Position numbers and translations under genes: made by a program. The notes under the pieces were generated by a model that searched no databases, was not told the origin of the DNA, and was given only the letters and a program-made list of their open reading frames with translations. A DNA stretch of 51,228 nt from Cacconaster sp045642485 (GTDB taxonomy: Bacteria > Bacteroidota > Bacteroidia > Bacteroidales > UBA932). Location of the stretch: NCBI GenBank assembly GCA_045642485.1, contig JAZUIV010000054.1:1-51228 (forward strand), written 5' to 3'. Every line of letters begins with the position of its first letter. Position 1 is the first letter of the stretch. Of this stretch, positions 24,275 to 32,782 are shown piece by piece.

Positions 24275-27200
24275 CTACACCAGCACGCAGTGAAGCTTGG
24301 TGCTCTGCTCGTCGCTGCTGATATTCACCTCGCGGCACATTCCTTTCAGAATTGCAGTCTGAAGAGCATAATCTTCTCCCTCAAGCTTTTCAGCTTCAAT
24401 GAAACAAGGAACGGAAATTTCCACGTCCTTTGTTCTGTTCTTTTCGGAATATGACACTCTTACGGTTGCGCCGGAATTGGTGCCCAGCATAAGCAGACCT
24501 TCTTCAACAACCTGGTTGAAATGGAAAATGTCCGTGGATGAGAGGTTATATCTCTTGCAGAAATTGGTGATTCCGCCCATCATCTCATAGTAATCATATT
24601 TGCTTGTGCGGATATCATAACGGTATTCACGAATCCGGTTGATGAAATTGCGCGTCAGTTCCTTCTTCGGATTCTCGAAAATCTCCTGCGGCGTCCCTTC
24701 CTCATAAATGAGACCTTCATTCATAAAGAATACGCGGTTGCACACTTCCCTGGCGAAACTCATTTCGTGGGTGACTACCAGCATAGTTATGCCTTTGCTG
24801 GCAAGAGTTTTCATAACTCCCAGCACTTCACTGACCATTGTCGGGTCAAGTGCGGAAGTGGGCTCGTCGAACAGCAAAATCTCGGGCTCCATCGCAAGCG
24901 CCCTGGCTATGGCCACACGTTGCTTCTGTCCTCCCGAAAGCTGCGAGGGAACAGCATTCCACTTCTCCGCCAGTCCCACAAGTTCAAGCAGTTCCATCGC
25001 CTTGGCCTGCGCTTCCTTGCGAGTCTTGCCCAGGAGTTTCATAGGACAGAACGTGATGTTGTCCATTATGCTCATCCCGTTGAACAGGTTGAATGACTGG
25101 AACACCATGACCATCTTTCTTCTGAGACTGGGCACGTCAACACCCGGATCCATAATGTTGCAACCTTCTATCTCGATACGGCCCCCGGTGGGCTGTTCGA
25201 GCAGGTTCAGACAACGGAGGAATGTGCTTTTTCCTGTACCGGACGGACCGATTATGCTTATCACCTCCCCTTTCCTGATCTCGGCGTTGACATCCTTCAG
25301 GACACAGACTCCATCGCTGTATGTTTTCTTGAGATGTGAGACACGGATAATCACATCCGAGTCTGTCCCGGCATCCCGGACATTCGTTACGGGAGATTTC
25401 CTGCGAGCGCGGGATGCGACGTACAGAGCCGCTCCCGAAAGAATAATGGCCGACAGTACGGCGATTATCCAGGCAGGAATGCCTTCTGATCCATCGTCCA
25501 TACCCGGTTTCTTTACCAATGCCACCACCTTGCTTTCATAAAAAGGAATCTGTCGGATTACTCTCTGCCTCTCCTCCGTAACGTTGATTATTCCGATGGC
25601 AGCATCTGCTCTTTCCGCAATAAGGCTCGGAATTATTCCGCCGAAATCCATAATTGAAAATTCAACGGGTCTGCCGATATGGAGGGCGAAGTGGCGCATC
25701 AATTCGATTTCAAATCCGTCGGGAATGCCGTTGAGCATCAAATTCATCGGAGGTGAACCCAGTATTGTCGCAACTTTCAGAACAGGGCCGTTGGCAATCC
25801 CTTTCACATCCTTGTGCGCTTCAAGTAATTCTCCCCTGAACCATCTGTCATACATATCTTCATATTCGGAAGTCTGTTTGAATTCATTGATGAATTTTTC
25901 AAATTGGGTCGAAAGATAGTCGTCGTCCAGCCGGAAGCAGGCTGCAACCGGCATCGGATCCATATCTGAAGAGATGGTATCCAACTCGGGGTATTCCTGC
26001 ATCGGTATGATGGCATTGACATTGTCCAGATAATAAGCCGCTATGTACCCCGAACGCAGTGCGGTAATTCCGTCAACGTCATTGTTGAACGATTTGGCGT
26101 TGGCCGTTCCGTACTTTTTGAAAAGATGTGTTTCGGTGATTGATCCAAGGAGCGCCCCGACTTTTTCGCCTGCCAAATCTTCTTCAGAAGTGACGGCAGT
26201 TTTCTGTTCCTGCGATTTTTTGACAAGAACATAGGAACGGCACGCATAATACGGTATCTGTATAATCATCTTCTGCCGTTCCTCAGTTACATTGATGCTG
26301 GATAATGCGGCATCTATCTTGTTCGATATCAGGGCTGGAATAACAGCACTGAAATCCATTATCACAAACTCTACAGGTCTTTTTGCATAGAGGGCGAACC
26401 GTCGCATCAATTCAATCTCATAGCCGTCCAGTTCTCCATTTATCATAGAATTAAAGGGTGGAAGCGTGCCAAGCACAGCCACTTTGAATGGCTCTCCGGA
26501 TTCAACTGATGGCACGTCCCTGTGCCTTTCCGGATCATTGACGTTCATCCATCGTCCCAGCATATCCCTGTTCTCGCCTGTTTTGTCCAGAAGTTCGATG
26601 AAACCCTTGAACTGCTGGGAGAGTTCCCTTTTCTCGAAACTGAAGCATACGGCAATCGGACTGGACGGTATGCTTGTAGGTATGGTATCCAGTTCCGGAT
26701 GGAGCATCAGGGGCTCATAAACAAACACCTCATCTATGTAGAACCCGTCGGACTTGCCACGCAGCACCGACTCTAAGCAATCGATGGTTGTGTTGAATGA
26801 CAGTACATTGTCCACTCCCCTTTTACTGTGGACATAATTTTCCTGGGTGGAACCGAGAAGGACCGATACGGGCCTTCCGTCCAAATCCTCTTCGGTCGTG
26901 ATTCCGTCTGATGCTTTTTTGTCGGATTTGCCGCACGAGGTGACAACCAGCAATGCCGCAAGAAGCGGCAGTGCGATTTTGCGGCTGCGCGGTTTTGACA
27001 GGAACTTCAGCAGAAGCCCTATCAGCCAGGCGATTATGAAATACACGACAGCCACGAGAATCAAAGGCAGAAAGGCCTCGAATGTCCTAGCGCGTATGAT
27101 ATCCGAAGCTTTTGTCATATCCATCACGGCGATGTATCCGACAATGGAAGTGCTTTTCAGAAGACTTATCACCTCTCCCTGATATACAGGTATCATACTC

Positions 27201-27664
27201 CTTACAGCCTGCGGAAGCACTATGTAAAAGAAAGTCTGTGTCTTTGAAAGACCGAGAGAGAGTCCGGCCTCGGTCTGCCCCCTGTCTATCCCTTCTATCG
27301 CAGTACGCAGCATCTCGCATATATAAGCCGCAGTGTTCATCGCGAAGGTCAGTATGGCTACGACAACACCGGAAGCATTTACGGGAGCGAAGATGACATA
27401 ATACATTATCATAAGCATCACCAGGACCGGTGTGCCGCGCATAATGTCAATATACACGGTTGCAATGCCGCGAAGCCATTTGTGCCTGTTCATTCTCATC
27501 CAACAGACGAAGCCGCCGAGCAAGGTACCCAGAAGAACTGCAAAAAAAGTTATTATCAACGTGGTCTTCAATCCATCGACAATATGCATATACCTGTCTT
27601 CCACAATGAAATTATTGTAAAAAGACTCTGTTATTCCGCTCATTACGCTGATGAAATTTCCCAT
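24275..27664 (-). CDS. All-in-one amino-acid-type ABC importer: permease, substrate-binding domains and ATPase fused
   Basis: 1129 residues from the ATG at 27664; an upstream TTG overlaps the promoter box. Residues 1-225 are a HisM/GlnP-type permease with the ATPase-contact loop 'TEAGLSLGLSKTQTF'. Residues 231-244 (LPLLAALLVVTSC) form a sixth hydrophobic segment with a lipobox-like end. Then come a substrate-binding C-lobe alone (about 252-385), a full SBP_bac_3 domain (about 391-622) and an N-lobe alone (about 627-720). Helix 729-750 with RARRK returns the chain to the cytosol. The GlnQ-like ATPase has Walker A at 806-814, LSGGQ at 909-913 and FDEP at 932-935. Residues 1010-1129 are an extension of uncertain fold. 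Alternating topology is self-consistent. Substrate is probably a polar amino acid, unproven. Confidence 0.9.
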   Translation of the reverse strand: MGNFISVMSGITESFYNNFIVEDRYMHIVDGLKTTLIITFFAVLLGTLLGGFVCWMRMNRHKWLRGIATVYIDIMRGTPVLVMLMIMYYVIFAPVNASGVVVAILTFAMNTAAYICEMLRTAIEGIDRGQTEAGLSLGLSKTQTFFYIVLPQAVRSMIPVYQGEVISLLKSTSIVGYIAVMDMTKASDIIRARTFEAFLPLILVAVVYFIIAWLIGLLLKFLSKPRSRKIALPLLAALLVVTSCGKSDKKASDGITTEEDLDGRPVSVLLGSTQENYVHSKRGVDNVLSFNTTIDCLESVLRGKSDGFYIDEVFVYEPLMLHPELDTIPTSIPSSPIAVCFSFEKRELSQQFKGFIELLDKTGENRDMLGRWMNVNDPERHRDVPSVESGEPFKVAVLGTLPPFNSMINGELDGYEIELMRRFALYAKRPVEFVIMDFSAVIPALISNKIDAALSSINVTEERQKMIIQIPYYACRSYVLVKKSQEQKTAVTSEEDLAGEKVGALLGSITETHLFKKYGTANAKSFNNDVDGITALRSGYIAAYYLDNVNAIIPMQEYPELDTISSDMDPMPVAACFRLDDDYLSTQFEKFINEFKQTSEYEDMYDRWFRGELLEAHKDVKGIANGPVLKVATILGSPPMNLMLNGIPDGFEIELMRHFALHIGRPVEFSIMDFGGIIPSLIAERADAAIGIINVTEERQRVIRQIPFYESKVVALVKKPGMDDGSEGIPAWIIAVLSAIILSGAALYVASRARRKSPVTNVRDAGTDSDVIIRVSHLKKTYSDGVCVLKDVNAEIRKGEVISIIGPSGTGKSTFLRCLNLLEQPTGGRIEIEGCNIMDPGVDVPSLRRKMVMVFQSFNLFNGMSIMDNITFCPMKLLGKTRKEAQAKAMELLELVGLAEKWNAVPSQLSGGQKQRVAIARALAMEPEILLFDEPTSALDPTMVSEVLGVMKTLASKGITMLVVTHEMSFAREVCNRVFFMNEGLIYEEGTPQEIFENPKKELTRNFINRIREYRYDIRTSKYDYYEMMGGITNFCKRYNLSSTDIFHFNQVVEEGLLMLGTNSGATVRVSYSEKNRTKDVEISVPCFIEAEKLEGEDYALQTAILKGMCREVNISSDEQSTKLHCVLV

Positions 27665-27685
27665 AATGCAATAAGATTTAACGCA

Positions 27686-27693
27686 CAAAAATA
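27686..27693 (-). promoter_or_regulatory. -7 box for the fused ABC importer gene
   Basis: Minus-strand TATTTTTG matches TAnnTTTG. Transcription would start near 27679, about 15 bases before the ATG at 27664. This supports the shorter start over the TTG at 27688. No clear -33 element is visible. Confidence 0.5.
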
Positions 27694-27697
27694 CTCA

Positions 27698-28867
27698 TTA
27701 TTCCGAGAAAACACGCTTGACCGCATCAAGATATCCGTATCCATACAGATTGTCGGGCTGCAGGTAACTTGTCTCCGTCCATTCGTTCCAACTGTTGATT
27801 GTAATGAGCGGGTGAAGTTTCGGGCGGGCATCCACATACTCCTTTGCCTTTCTCAGGGCGTACTCGAAATTTTCCGGCGTATTGTCCCTTACTACTGCAC
27901 TCTCTTTCATACGGGGGCTGTTGTCCCATCCGATAGAGACGTGAGGATAATAAGGCATCGTGAAATCCTTCTCCAGTCTCCCCCACTCCGCAACTGCCTG
28001 TTCCACTATATGAGGATAATCGTCATTCATATCGAGATAATGGCAGAACTGATAATGGGACGAACTGTTGAAGCCGAGCCCCTTCAGGAATGCATCGTCC
28101 GTATTTTCCAACTTATCAGAATCGACACCGCTGTAGTCCCTCATATTCAAAACCCACATTGTGAATTGAAGTTCCAAATCCGGGAAGCCGGCTTTCTTGA
28201 CCTCGCTGCGGAACCAGGCCAGAGCATCCTTTGTCTCCTCGATGCCGCCTAGACCTTCTATCAGGTTCTTGATTTCATAAATCATAAAGACAGGCTTGCC
28301 GTCAATCTTGTAGTATTCCGGCTGTTTGAAGAACAGTTCTATGTTTCTCCTGCAGATCTTCTCAAACTCCTGCCGGTCCACCTTTCCGGTCCAGATGGTA
28401 TTGTCTTCCTGAACCCGGGAGATTCTGGTGTCCCAGGTATTGTTCACATTGTGGTTCGCCCACATCAGGTAAAATTTCATCTTGTCCCTGTTCCTTGCCT
28501 TGAGGAAACCGCCCGTCAGGGTTGTCTCCATAAAAGGCCTCCCGTCGAACCAATACCAGTCGAATATGAACACATTGATGCCGTGTCCTGCCGCCTGGTC
28601 GATTTCCATCTCCATCACGGCAGGGTCAGCCTCGTTGATATAGCCCCAAACCGGTTTTCTGTCCCAGTAATGGCCCGGATTGCGGCTCTGCATTGTCATT
28701 ACCGTCTCCCATTCGCCGATGCCCATCGGCCAGAAGGGGCGCAATCTCGGGTCATCAGACGCGTATGCGGGATAAACGTATGCGGCGACATCATATTTGC
28801 GGTTCTGCCCGTACATCGCAGTGCTACAAATCAGGATCAGACCTGTGAACAACAAAAATCTTTTCAT
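27698..28867 (-). CDS. Secreted glycoside hydrolase family 99-like / WbsX-type protein
   Basis: 389 residues from the ATG at 28867; a longer frame begins at 28924 upstream of the promoter box. A signal peptide (about 1-20, ending AMYGQ) suggests export. The body matches the WbsX-like (GH99-like) family: 'VAAYVYPAYASDD', 'PGHYWDRKPVWGYINEADP', 'HGINVFIFDWYWFDGRPFME', 'FYLMWANHN', and the C-terminal 'TINSWNEWTE' typical of the family. GH99 enzymes cleave internal alpha-mannosidic bonds; WbsX proteins otherwise occur in O-antigen clusters. The export signal favours a glycan-degrading role here. Substrate is unknown. Confidence 0.8.
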   Translation of the reverse strand: MKRFLLFTGLILICSTAMYGQNRKYDVAAYVYPAYASDDPRLRPFWPMGIGEWETVMTMQSRNPGHYWDRKPVWGYINEADPAVMEMEIDQAAGHGINVFIFDWYWFDGRPFMETTLTGGFLKARNRDKMKFYLMWANHNVNNTWDTRISRVQEDNTIWTGKVDRQEFEKICRRNIELFFKQPEYYKIDGKPVFMIYEIKNLIEGLGGIEETKDALAWFRSEVKKAGFPDLELQFTMWVLNMRDYSGVDSDKLENTDDAFLKGLGFNSSSHYQFCHYLDMNDDYPHIVEQAVAEWGRLEKDFTMPYYPHVSIGWDNSPRMKESAVVRDNTPENFEYALRKAKEYVDARPKLHPLITINSWNEWTETSYLQPDNLYGYGYLDAVKRVFSE

Positions 28868-28886
28868 AACAGTCCGTTTTATGATG

Positions 28887-28894
28887 CAAAAGTA
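28887..28894 (-). promoter_or_regulatory. -7 box for the GH99-like gene
   Basis: Minus-strand TACTTTTG matches TAnnTTTG, placing the transcript start about 13 bases before the ATG at 28867. It supports that start over the longer frame. Confidence 0.5.
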
Positions 28895-28934
28895 ATCAAA
28901 ATAAACTCTCGGACAGAACACCACTGTAAAAGGA

Positions 28935-28965
28935 TTTGCAAATATTATTTTTTTGACTACCTTTG
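28935..28965 (+). promoter_or_regulatory. Full Bacteroidetes promoter for tRNA-Ala
   Basis: TTTG (28935-28938), a 19-base spacer, and TACCTTTG (28958-28965) fit the -33/-7 consensus exactly. The tRNA begins 10 bases further on. This is the best promoter match in the window. Confidence 0.8.
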
Positions 28966-28975
28966 CAGTCCGAAT

Positions 28976-29048
28976 GGGGTATTAGCTCAGTTGGTAGAGC
29001 GTTTGAATGGCATTCAAAAGGTCAGGAGTTCGATTCTCCTATGCTCCA
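28976..29048 (+). tRNA. tRNA-Ala (anticodon GGC)
   Basis: A 73-base cloverleaf. The acceptor stem GGGGTAT pairs with ATGCTCC with two G-U pairs; the D arm is AGCTCAGTTGGTAGAGC. The anticodon stem TTTGA/TCAAA encloses loop ATGGCAT with anticodon GGC, reading GCC (and GCU) alanine codons. The T arm is AGGAGTTCGATTCTCCT, and the discriminator base is A. The terminal CCA is not encoded. A terminator follows at 29061, and a near-consensus promoter precedes, so it is a single-gene transcript. Confidence 0.95.
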
Positions 29049-29060
29049 CAAAAGGCGACT

Positions 29061-29098
29061 CCCCTGCTCTGTTTTGAGAGCCAGGGGTTTTTTATTTT
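29061..29098 (+). terminator. Terminator after tRNA-Ala
   Basis: Arms CCCCTG-CTCT and AGAG-C-CAGGGG enclose GTTTTG and are followed by TTTTTT. One bulged C interrupts the stem. Confidence 0.85.
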
Positions 29099-29121
29099 GT
29101 CATTCCTAAATATCACATCCT

Positions 29122-30078
29122 ATGAAAGTCAAAGCTCTGTTAATCTCTTTCCTGACAATTGCGATTGCCTTGTCAGGATGCTGTGGCAACAAGGCCGCAA
29201 ATCAATGTAGTGAGGAGGTCACTCCTCAATTTTCGAAGAAACTTCCAGTCGGCGTGCAGCTTTACAGCGTCCGCACCGATTTGGAAAAGGATTTCTACGG
29301 CACTTTGAAAGCAGTGAAGGAAATGGGTTATGCCGGTGTCGAATTTTTCGGCGAATACTATGGGAACTCAGCCGTACAGATAAAGAAATGGTGTACGGAA
29401 CTCGGACTTATCCCCTTCTCAAACCACGTTCCTTTCCAGGAGATGATTGACAACATTGAAAAGGTGATTGCGGAAAACATGGTGCTCGGTGTCCAGTATA
29501 TCGTATTCCCCTATATGGATGAGGCCAGCCGTCCCGGTGTCGATCCCGAGCAGTTCAGGAAGACTGTCGCCAAAATCGGTGAAATTGGAAGCAGGGTCAA
29601 GGAAGCCGGTTTCCAGCTTCTCTACCATAACCACGACTTTGAATTCGTCGATATGGGCAACGGTTCTCTCGGATATGATTATATCTTCAGCAGCAACGAC
29701 AGAAGCAACCTGCAGAATGAGATTGACGTATGTTGGGTTGACTATGCCGGTCAGAATCCCGCAGAATACCTTGCCAAGTACAAAGGCGGCATTCCCGTGG
29801 TTCATCTGAAGGATTACAAGCTTGAAGGCAAACTCTCCTCTGCACCCTACGCCCTTATCGGCATCTCGACTGACAACTCAATGAAAGATGACGGCGGATG
29901 GTTCGAATACCGCCCCATCGGAATGGGTCAGGTTGACATTCCCGCTGTCATCAAATCCGCTCTTGAGAATGGTGCAAACTGGCTGTGCGTCGAGCAGGAC
30001 GAGCCTTGTGAGGGACTCACCCGTCTCGAAGGCGTTGCAAAGAGCGTCGGATATCTCAGGTCTCTGGATTTGATGTAG
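29122..30078 (+). CDS. Sugar phosphate isomerase/epimerase-like TIM-barrel lipoprotein
   Basis: 318 residues with a lipoprotein signal (ALSGC, about Cys20), so it acts at the envelope rather than in the cytosol. The AP-endonuclease-2/xylose-isomerase-like barrel opens 'KLPVGVQLYSVRTDLEKDF' and has candidate metal ligands in 'GVEFFGEYYG', 'LLYHNHDFEF', 'EIDVCWVDYA', 'VVHLKDYK' and 'CVEQDEP'. Such exported members are frequent in Bacteroidota and often act on keto-sugars next to DUF1080 or oxidoreductase genes. Here it stands alone between a tRNA and a transporter. The substrate is unknown. Confidence 0.82.
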   Translation: MKVKALLISFLTIAIALSGCCGNKAANQCSEEVTPQFSKKLPVGVQLYSVRTDLEKDFYGTLKAVKEMGYAGVEFFGEYYGNSAVQIKKWCTELGLIPFSNHVPFQEMIDNIEKVIAENMVLGVQYIVFPYMDEASRPGVDPEQFRKTVAKIGEIGSRVKEAGFQLLYHNHDFEFVDMGNGSLGYDYIFSSNDRSNLQNEIDVCWVDYAGQNPAEYLAKYKGGIPVVHLKDYKLEGKLSSAPYALIGISTDNSMKDDGGWFEYRPIGMGQVDIPAVIKSALENGANWLCVEQDEPCEGLTRLEGVAKSVGYLRSLDLM

Positions 30079-30085
30079 CTCCCCT

Positions 30086-31534
30086 CTATTGCGGGAAAGG
30101 GGCTATCTTCGTCACCCAAAAGAATCCAAAGATTATTCCGGTTACGCCAATGATTATGCCTACTTTCGCCATATCGTGCGTCTTCACCAGTCCGGTTGAT
30201 GAGGCCATTGCATTTGAAGGTGTCGATATGGGCAGGCACATCGCAAGGGAAGCGCACATTGCCACAAAGACTGAAAGGGCTTTCTGCCCACCGAATGCCG
30301 CGAAAGAATCGGCGTTTGGTGACTGCAGGAGGCCCTTTCCCAATGCCACCATTATAGGTATCAAAAGTGCGGCTGTCGCGGAATTGCTAATGAAGTTGCT
30401 CAGACAGTAGCAGATCAGGCAGGCTCCGGCGAAGACGAAAATGACTTTCATTGAAGCGAAGTCTATGCTGTCCACCAGCGCTTTGGCAAGCCCCGTGTCA
30501 TTCATTGCATAGCCCAGGGCGAATCCTCCGGCCACAAGCCAGAGTATGCTCCACTTGATTTGCTTCATATCATCAGCCGTAAAGACCCCCGTGGCGGTAT
30601 ATACGGCTATCGGGACAAGGGCCACTACGTATGAACTGAGCCCGTGTAGATTCTCCGTCATCCACAATAGAATCGTCAGACCGAACGTGCTCCACGCGAC
30701 ATAGTCCCTCCAGCTCTTTTGACGCGATACCTTCGGGATCTCTATTCCTATTTCCTTTGTCTTGAAGGGAAATAAGAACGTAAGGAGCATCCAGGCGAAA
30801 AGAATCATCACGATGACGAAAGGTATCATCCTTAAGGCCCATTCGCCAAACTGTATCGAAATTCCGTTGTTGTCAAGAACGCCGACCGCAGTGGCATTCG
30901 GAGGAGTGCCTATGGGAGTGCCTATCCCGCCGATATTGGCCGCCAGAGGAATGGCCATGGCAAGGCCTGTCCTCCCTTTTTCATTTTCCGGCAATGTCGA
31001 GAGCACCGGTGCCAGAAAAGTCAGAAACACCGCGGCGGTTGCAGTGTCACTCATAAACATCGAGAAAGTAGCAATCACGCAGAGTAAACCGAGGAGCACT
31101 GACTTCGGGTTTTTGCCGAACGGTTTCAGAAGAATCCGGGCCAATCTCACGTCCATTCCATATTTGGAAGAGACGGCTGCAAGGACGAATCCTCCGAGAA
31201 ACAGCATTACGACAGGGTCGGAAAAAGCACGCATAAGTTCCTTGGCCGGAACAAATACGCTGTCATCCCCGGGCTGCATAGCAAATGAGAGTCCCTTGTC
31301 GGAGATTGTCAGAAGGGATACGACTATCACAATCAGGGAGGTCACCCAATTGGGTACAATCTCGAAAATCCACATCAGGGCCGCAAAGGCGAAAATTGCG
31401 ACAGTTCTCTGCTGGGTGACGGTGATGACATTTCCCAAATTCCCGAAAAAAGTGTGCGGAGCACACCAGAGCACGACAGTGACAATCAAAACTATCGGCA
31501 GGAATATGCAATATTTGACATTGAACCGTTTCAT
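30086..31534 (-). CDS. DASS/SLC13-family anion symporter
   Basis: 482 residues with about 11-12 hydrophobic segments. Hallmarks are the two reentrant-loop signatures, here SDTATAAV (162-169) and SNSATAAL (383-390) where classical members have SNT triplets. 'NIGGIGTPIGTPPNATAVG' and 'PISTPSNAMASSTGLV' near the C terminus are also typical. Family members import dicarboxylates, citrate or sulfate with Na+. The Asp at 163 and Ser at 385 in the SNT positions are noteworthy, though natural variants occur. The substrate is probably a dicarboxylate. The gene is convergent with the isomerase-like gene and divergent from the V-ATPase operon. Confidence 0.87.
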   Translation of the reverse strand: MKRFNVKYCIFLPIVLIVTVVLWCAPHTFFGNLGNVITVTQQRTVAIFAFAALMWIFEIVPNWVTSLIVIVVSLLTISDKGLSFAMQPGDDSVFVPAKELMRAFSDPVVMLFLGGFVLAAVSSKYGMDVRLARILLKPFGKNPKSVLLGLLCVIATFSMFMSDTATAAVFLTFLAPVLSTLPENEKGRTGLAMAIPLAANIGGIGTPIGTPPNATAVGVLDNNGISIQFGEWALRMIPFVIVMILFAWMLLTFLFPFKTKEIGIEIPKVSRQKSWRDYVAWSTFGLTILLWMTENLHGLSSYVVALVPIAVYTATGVFTADDMKQIKWSILWLVAGGFALGYAMNDTGLAKALVDSIDFASMKVIFVFAGACLICYCLSNFISNSATAALLIPIMVALGKGLLQSPNADSFAAFGGQKALSVFVAMCASLAMCLPISTPSNAMASSTGLVKTHDMAKVGIIIGVTGIIFGFFWVTKIAPFPQ

Positions 31535-31566
31535 GTCCGCAAAATAACAACAACGTCGGCTTAATA

Positions 31567-31574
31567 CAAAAATA
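31567..31574 (-). promoter_or_regulatory. -7 box for the DASS transporter
   Basis: Minus-strand TATTTTTG matches TAnnTTTG, about 33 bases before the ATG. It is back-to-back with the V-ATPase promoter. Confidence 0.45.
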
Positions 31575-31575
31575 A

Positions 31576-31607
31576 TTTGAGGGTTTCAGGGTTTTTGAGT
31601 AACTTCG
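31576..31607 (+). promoter_or_regulatory. Promoter for the V-ATPase operon
   Basis: TTTG (31576-31579), a 20-base spacer and TAACTTCG (31600-31607, one mismatch to TAnnTTTG) precede atpE by about 30 bases. The divergent DASS promoter abuts it, so the two could be co-regulated. Confidence 0.5.
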
Positions 31608-31636
31608 CAAGGATAAAAAAAACATAAAAACCGATT

Positions 31637-32251
31637 ATGTCAAACAAACTACAGGAACTCACTGACAAGCTTTATCAGGAAGGCTTGTCGAAGGGCAGAC
31701 AGGATGGCCAGCAACTTGTCGACAAGGCTAAGGAAGAGGCCGCGGCATTGATTGAGGCAGCAAAAAAAGAAGCCGCTGCAATAGTGGAGGCTGCAACCAG
31801 GGAAGCGCAGCAGCTCAAGGTAAAGACAGAAAGCGACTTGAAGATGGCTTCAGTACAGACAATTGCGAAAGTCAGGCAGCAGGTTGAGAATTCTGTCATC
31901 GCCAAGGCTGTCGCAGAACCTGTAAAGAATGCTTTTTCAGACCAGACTTTCATCAGGGAGATACTTTCCACCGTCGTGAAATCATTCAACGCCTCAAACC
32001 CGGAAAGTACCTGTCTTGATGTCATCCTTCCCGAGAAAGTCAGGAAGGACCTCGGAGAAAAAGCGGCATCCCAGATAATTGCAGAACTCGGAAAAGGTCT
32101 TGAAGTATCATTTTCCAAGAAGATTGAGTCAGGATTCAAGATCGGGCCGAAGGACGGAGGATATCAGATAAGTTTTTCCGGTGAGGATTTCTCTGAGATG
32201 TTCAGTGAATATCTCAGACCCGCCGCCCGCAAAATCCTGTTCGGAGAATAA
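31637..32251 (+). CDS. atpE: V-type ATP synthase subunit E
   Basis: 204 residues; peripheral-stalk subunit linking the A3B3 head to the membrane subunit I. The N-terminal half is a long Ala/Glu/Lys-rich helix ('KEEAAALIEAAKKEAAAIVE' at about 32-51) typical of stalk E/NtpE. The C-terminal domain contains 'SGFKIGPKDGGYQISFSGED'. It is the first gene of the V-ATPase operon and follows a promoter. There is no separate G subunit, as in other Bacteroidota operons of this type. Confidence 0.88.
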   Translation: MSNKLQELTDKLYQEGLSKGRQDGQQLVDKAKEEAAALIEAAKKEAAAIVEAATREAQQLKVKTESDLKMASVQTIAKVRQQVENSVIAKAVAEPVKNAFSDQTFIREILSTVVKSFNASNPESTCLDVILPEKVRKDLGEKAASQIIAELGKGLEVSFSKKIESGFKIGPKDGGYQISFSGEDFSEMFSEYLRPAARKILFGE

Positions 32252-32265
32252 GAAGTTGTCTTGAA

Positions 32266-32775
32266 ATGCGTAATTACGAATATATAATCGCATCCCTCCC
32301 CGACCTCGTCCTCGATTTCAAGGCAAGAGAGTTCGACTATCCTTCCCTTGTGGAGGAAGTGAAATCCCTCTGCTCTGAAAAAGACTGCGGTCTGATAGAC
32401 ATTCTTTGCGACGAACCGGCTGATGACGGAAAGTGTCCCGGCAGATTCCTGACGGAATATTTCAGGTTCGACAGAGAATTCCGGGAAGCGAAGGTCGCAT
32501 TTCTTGAAGGACGGCCTTATGACAAATCATTTGCGCCGGTATTTTCCGAAAAGAACCTGATTGAGAGGGAAAAGAAAATCGACGCACTTTATTGGCAGAA
32601 AATATCTGATACGGTGACATTCGATGTATTCACCTTCGACATTATCCTGAGCATTCTTGCCAAGGCAAAAATTGTCGCAAGATGGAGCGCCCTTGACCAG
32701 GACGCAGGCGAAGCCATGTTCAGAGAACTTGTCCGGGAAGTCCGCGGAACATTCAAAGGAGTAAAAATAGATTAA
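32266..32775 (+). CDS. DUF2764 protein of the V-ATPase operon
   Basis: 169 residues, beginning 'MRNYEYIIASLPDLVLDFK'. DUF2764 is found inside V-ATPase operons of Bacteroidota, Chlamydiae and spirochaetes, between subunits E and A as here. No gene for subunit C (the collar that couples the rotor to the ring) occurs in this operon, so this protein is a natural candidate for that role (inference). It is mostly helical and charged, with no signal peptide. Genes flank it at gaps of 14 and 7 bases. Confidence 0.82.
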   Translation: MRNYEYIIASLPDLVLDFKAREFDYPSLVEEVKSLCSEKDCGLIDILCDEPADDGKCPGRFLTEYFRFDREFREAKVAFLEGRPYDKSFAPVFSEKNLIEREKKIDALYWQKISDTVTFDVFTFDIILSILAKAKIVARWSALDQDAGEAMFRELVREVRGTFKGVKID

Positions 32776-32782
32776 CAATGAT

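Noticed and set aside
27482..28252. 256-codon plus-strand open frame across the importer/GH99-like boundary
   Set aside because: Overlaps two real genes and their promoter; no domain seen.
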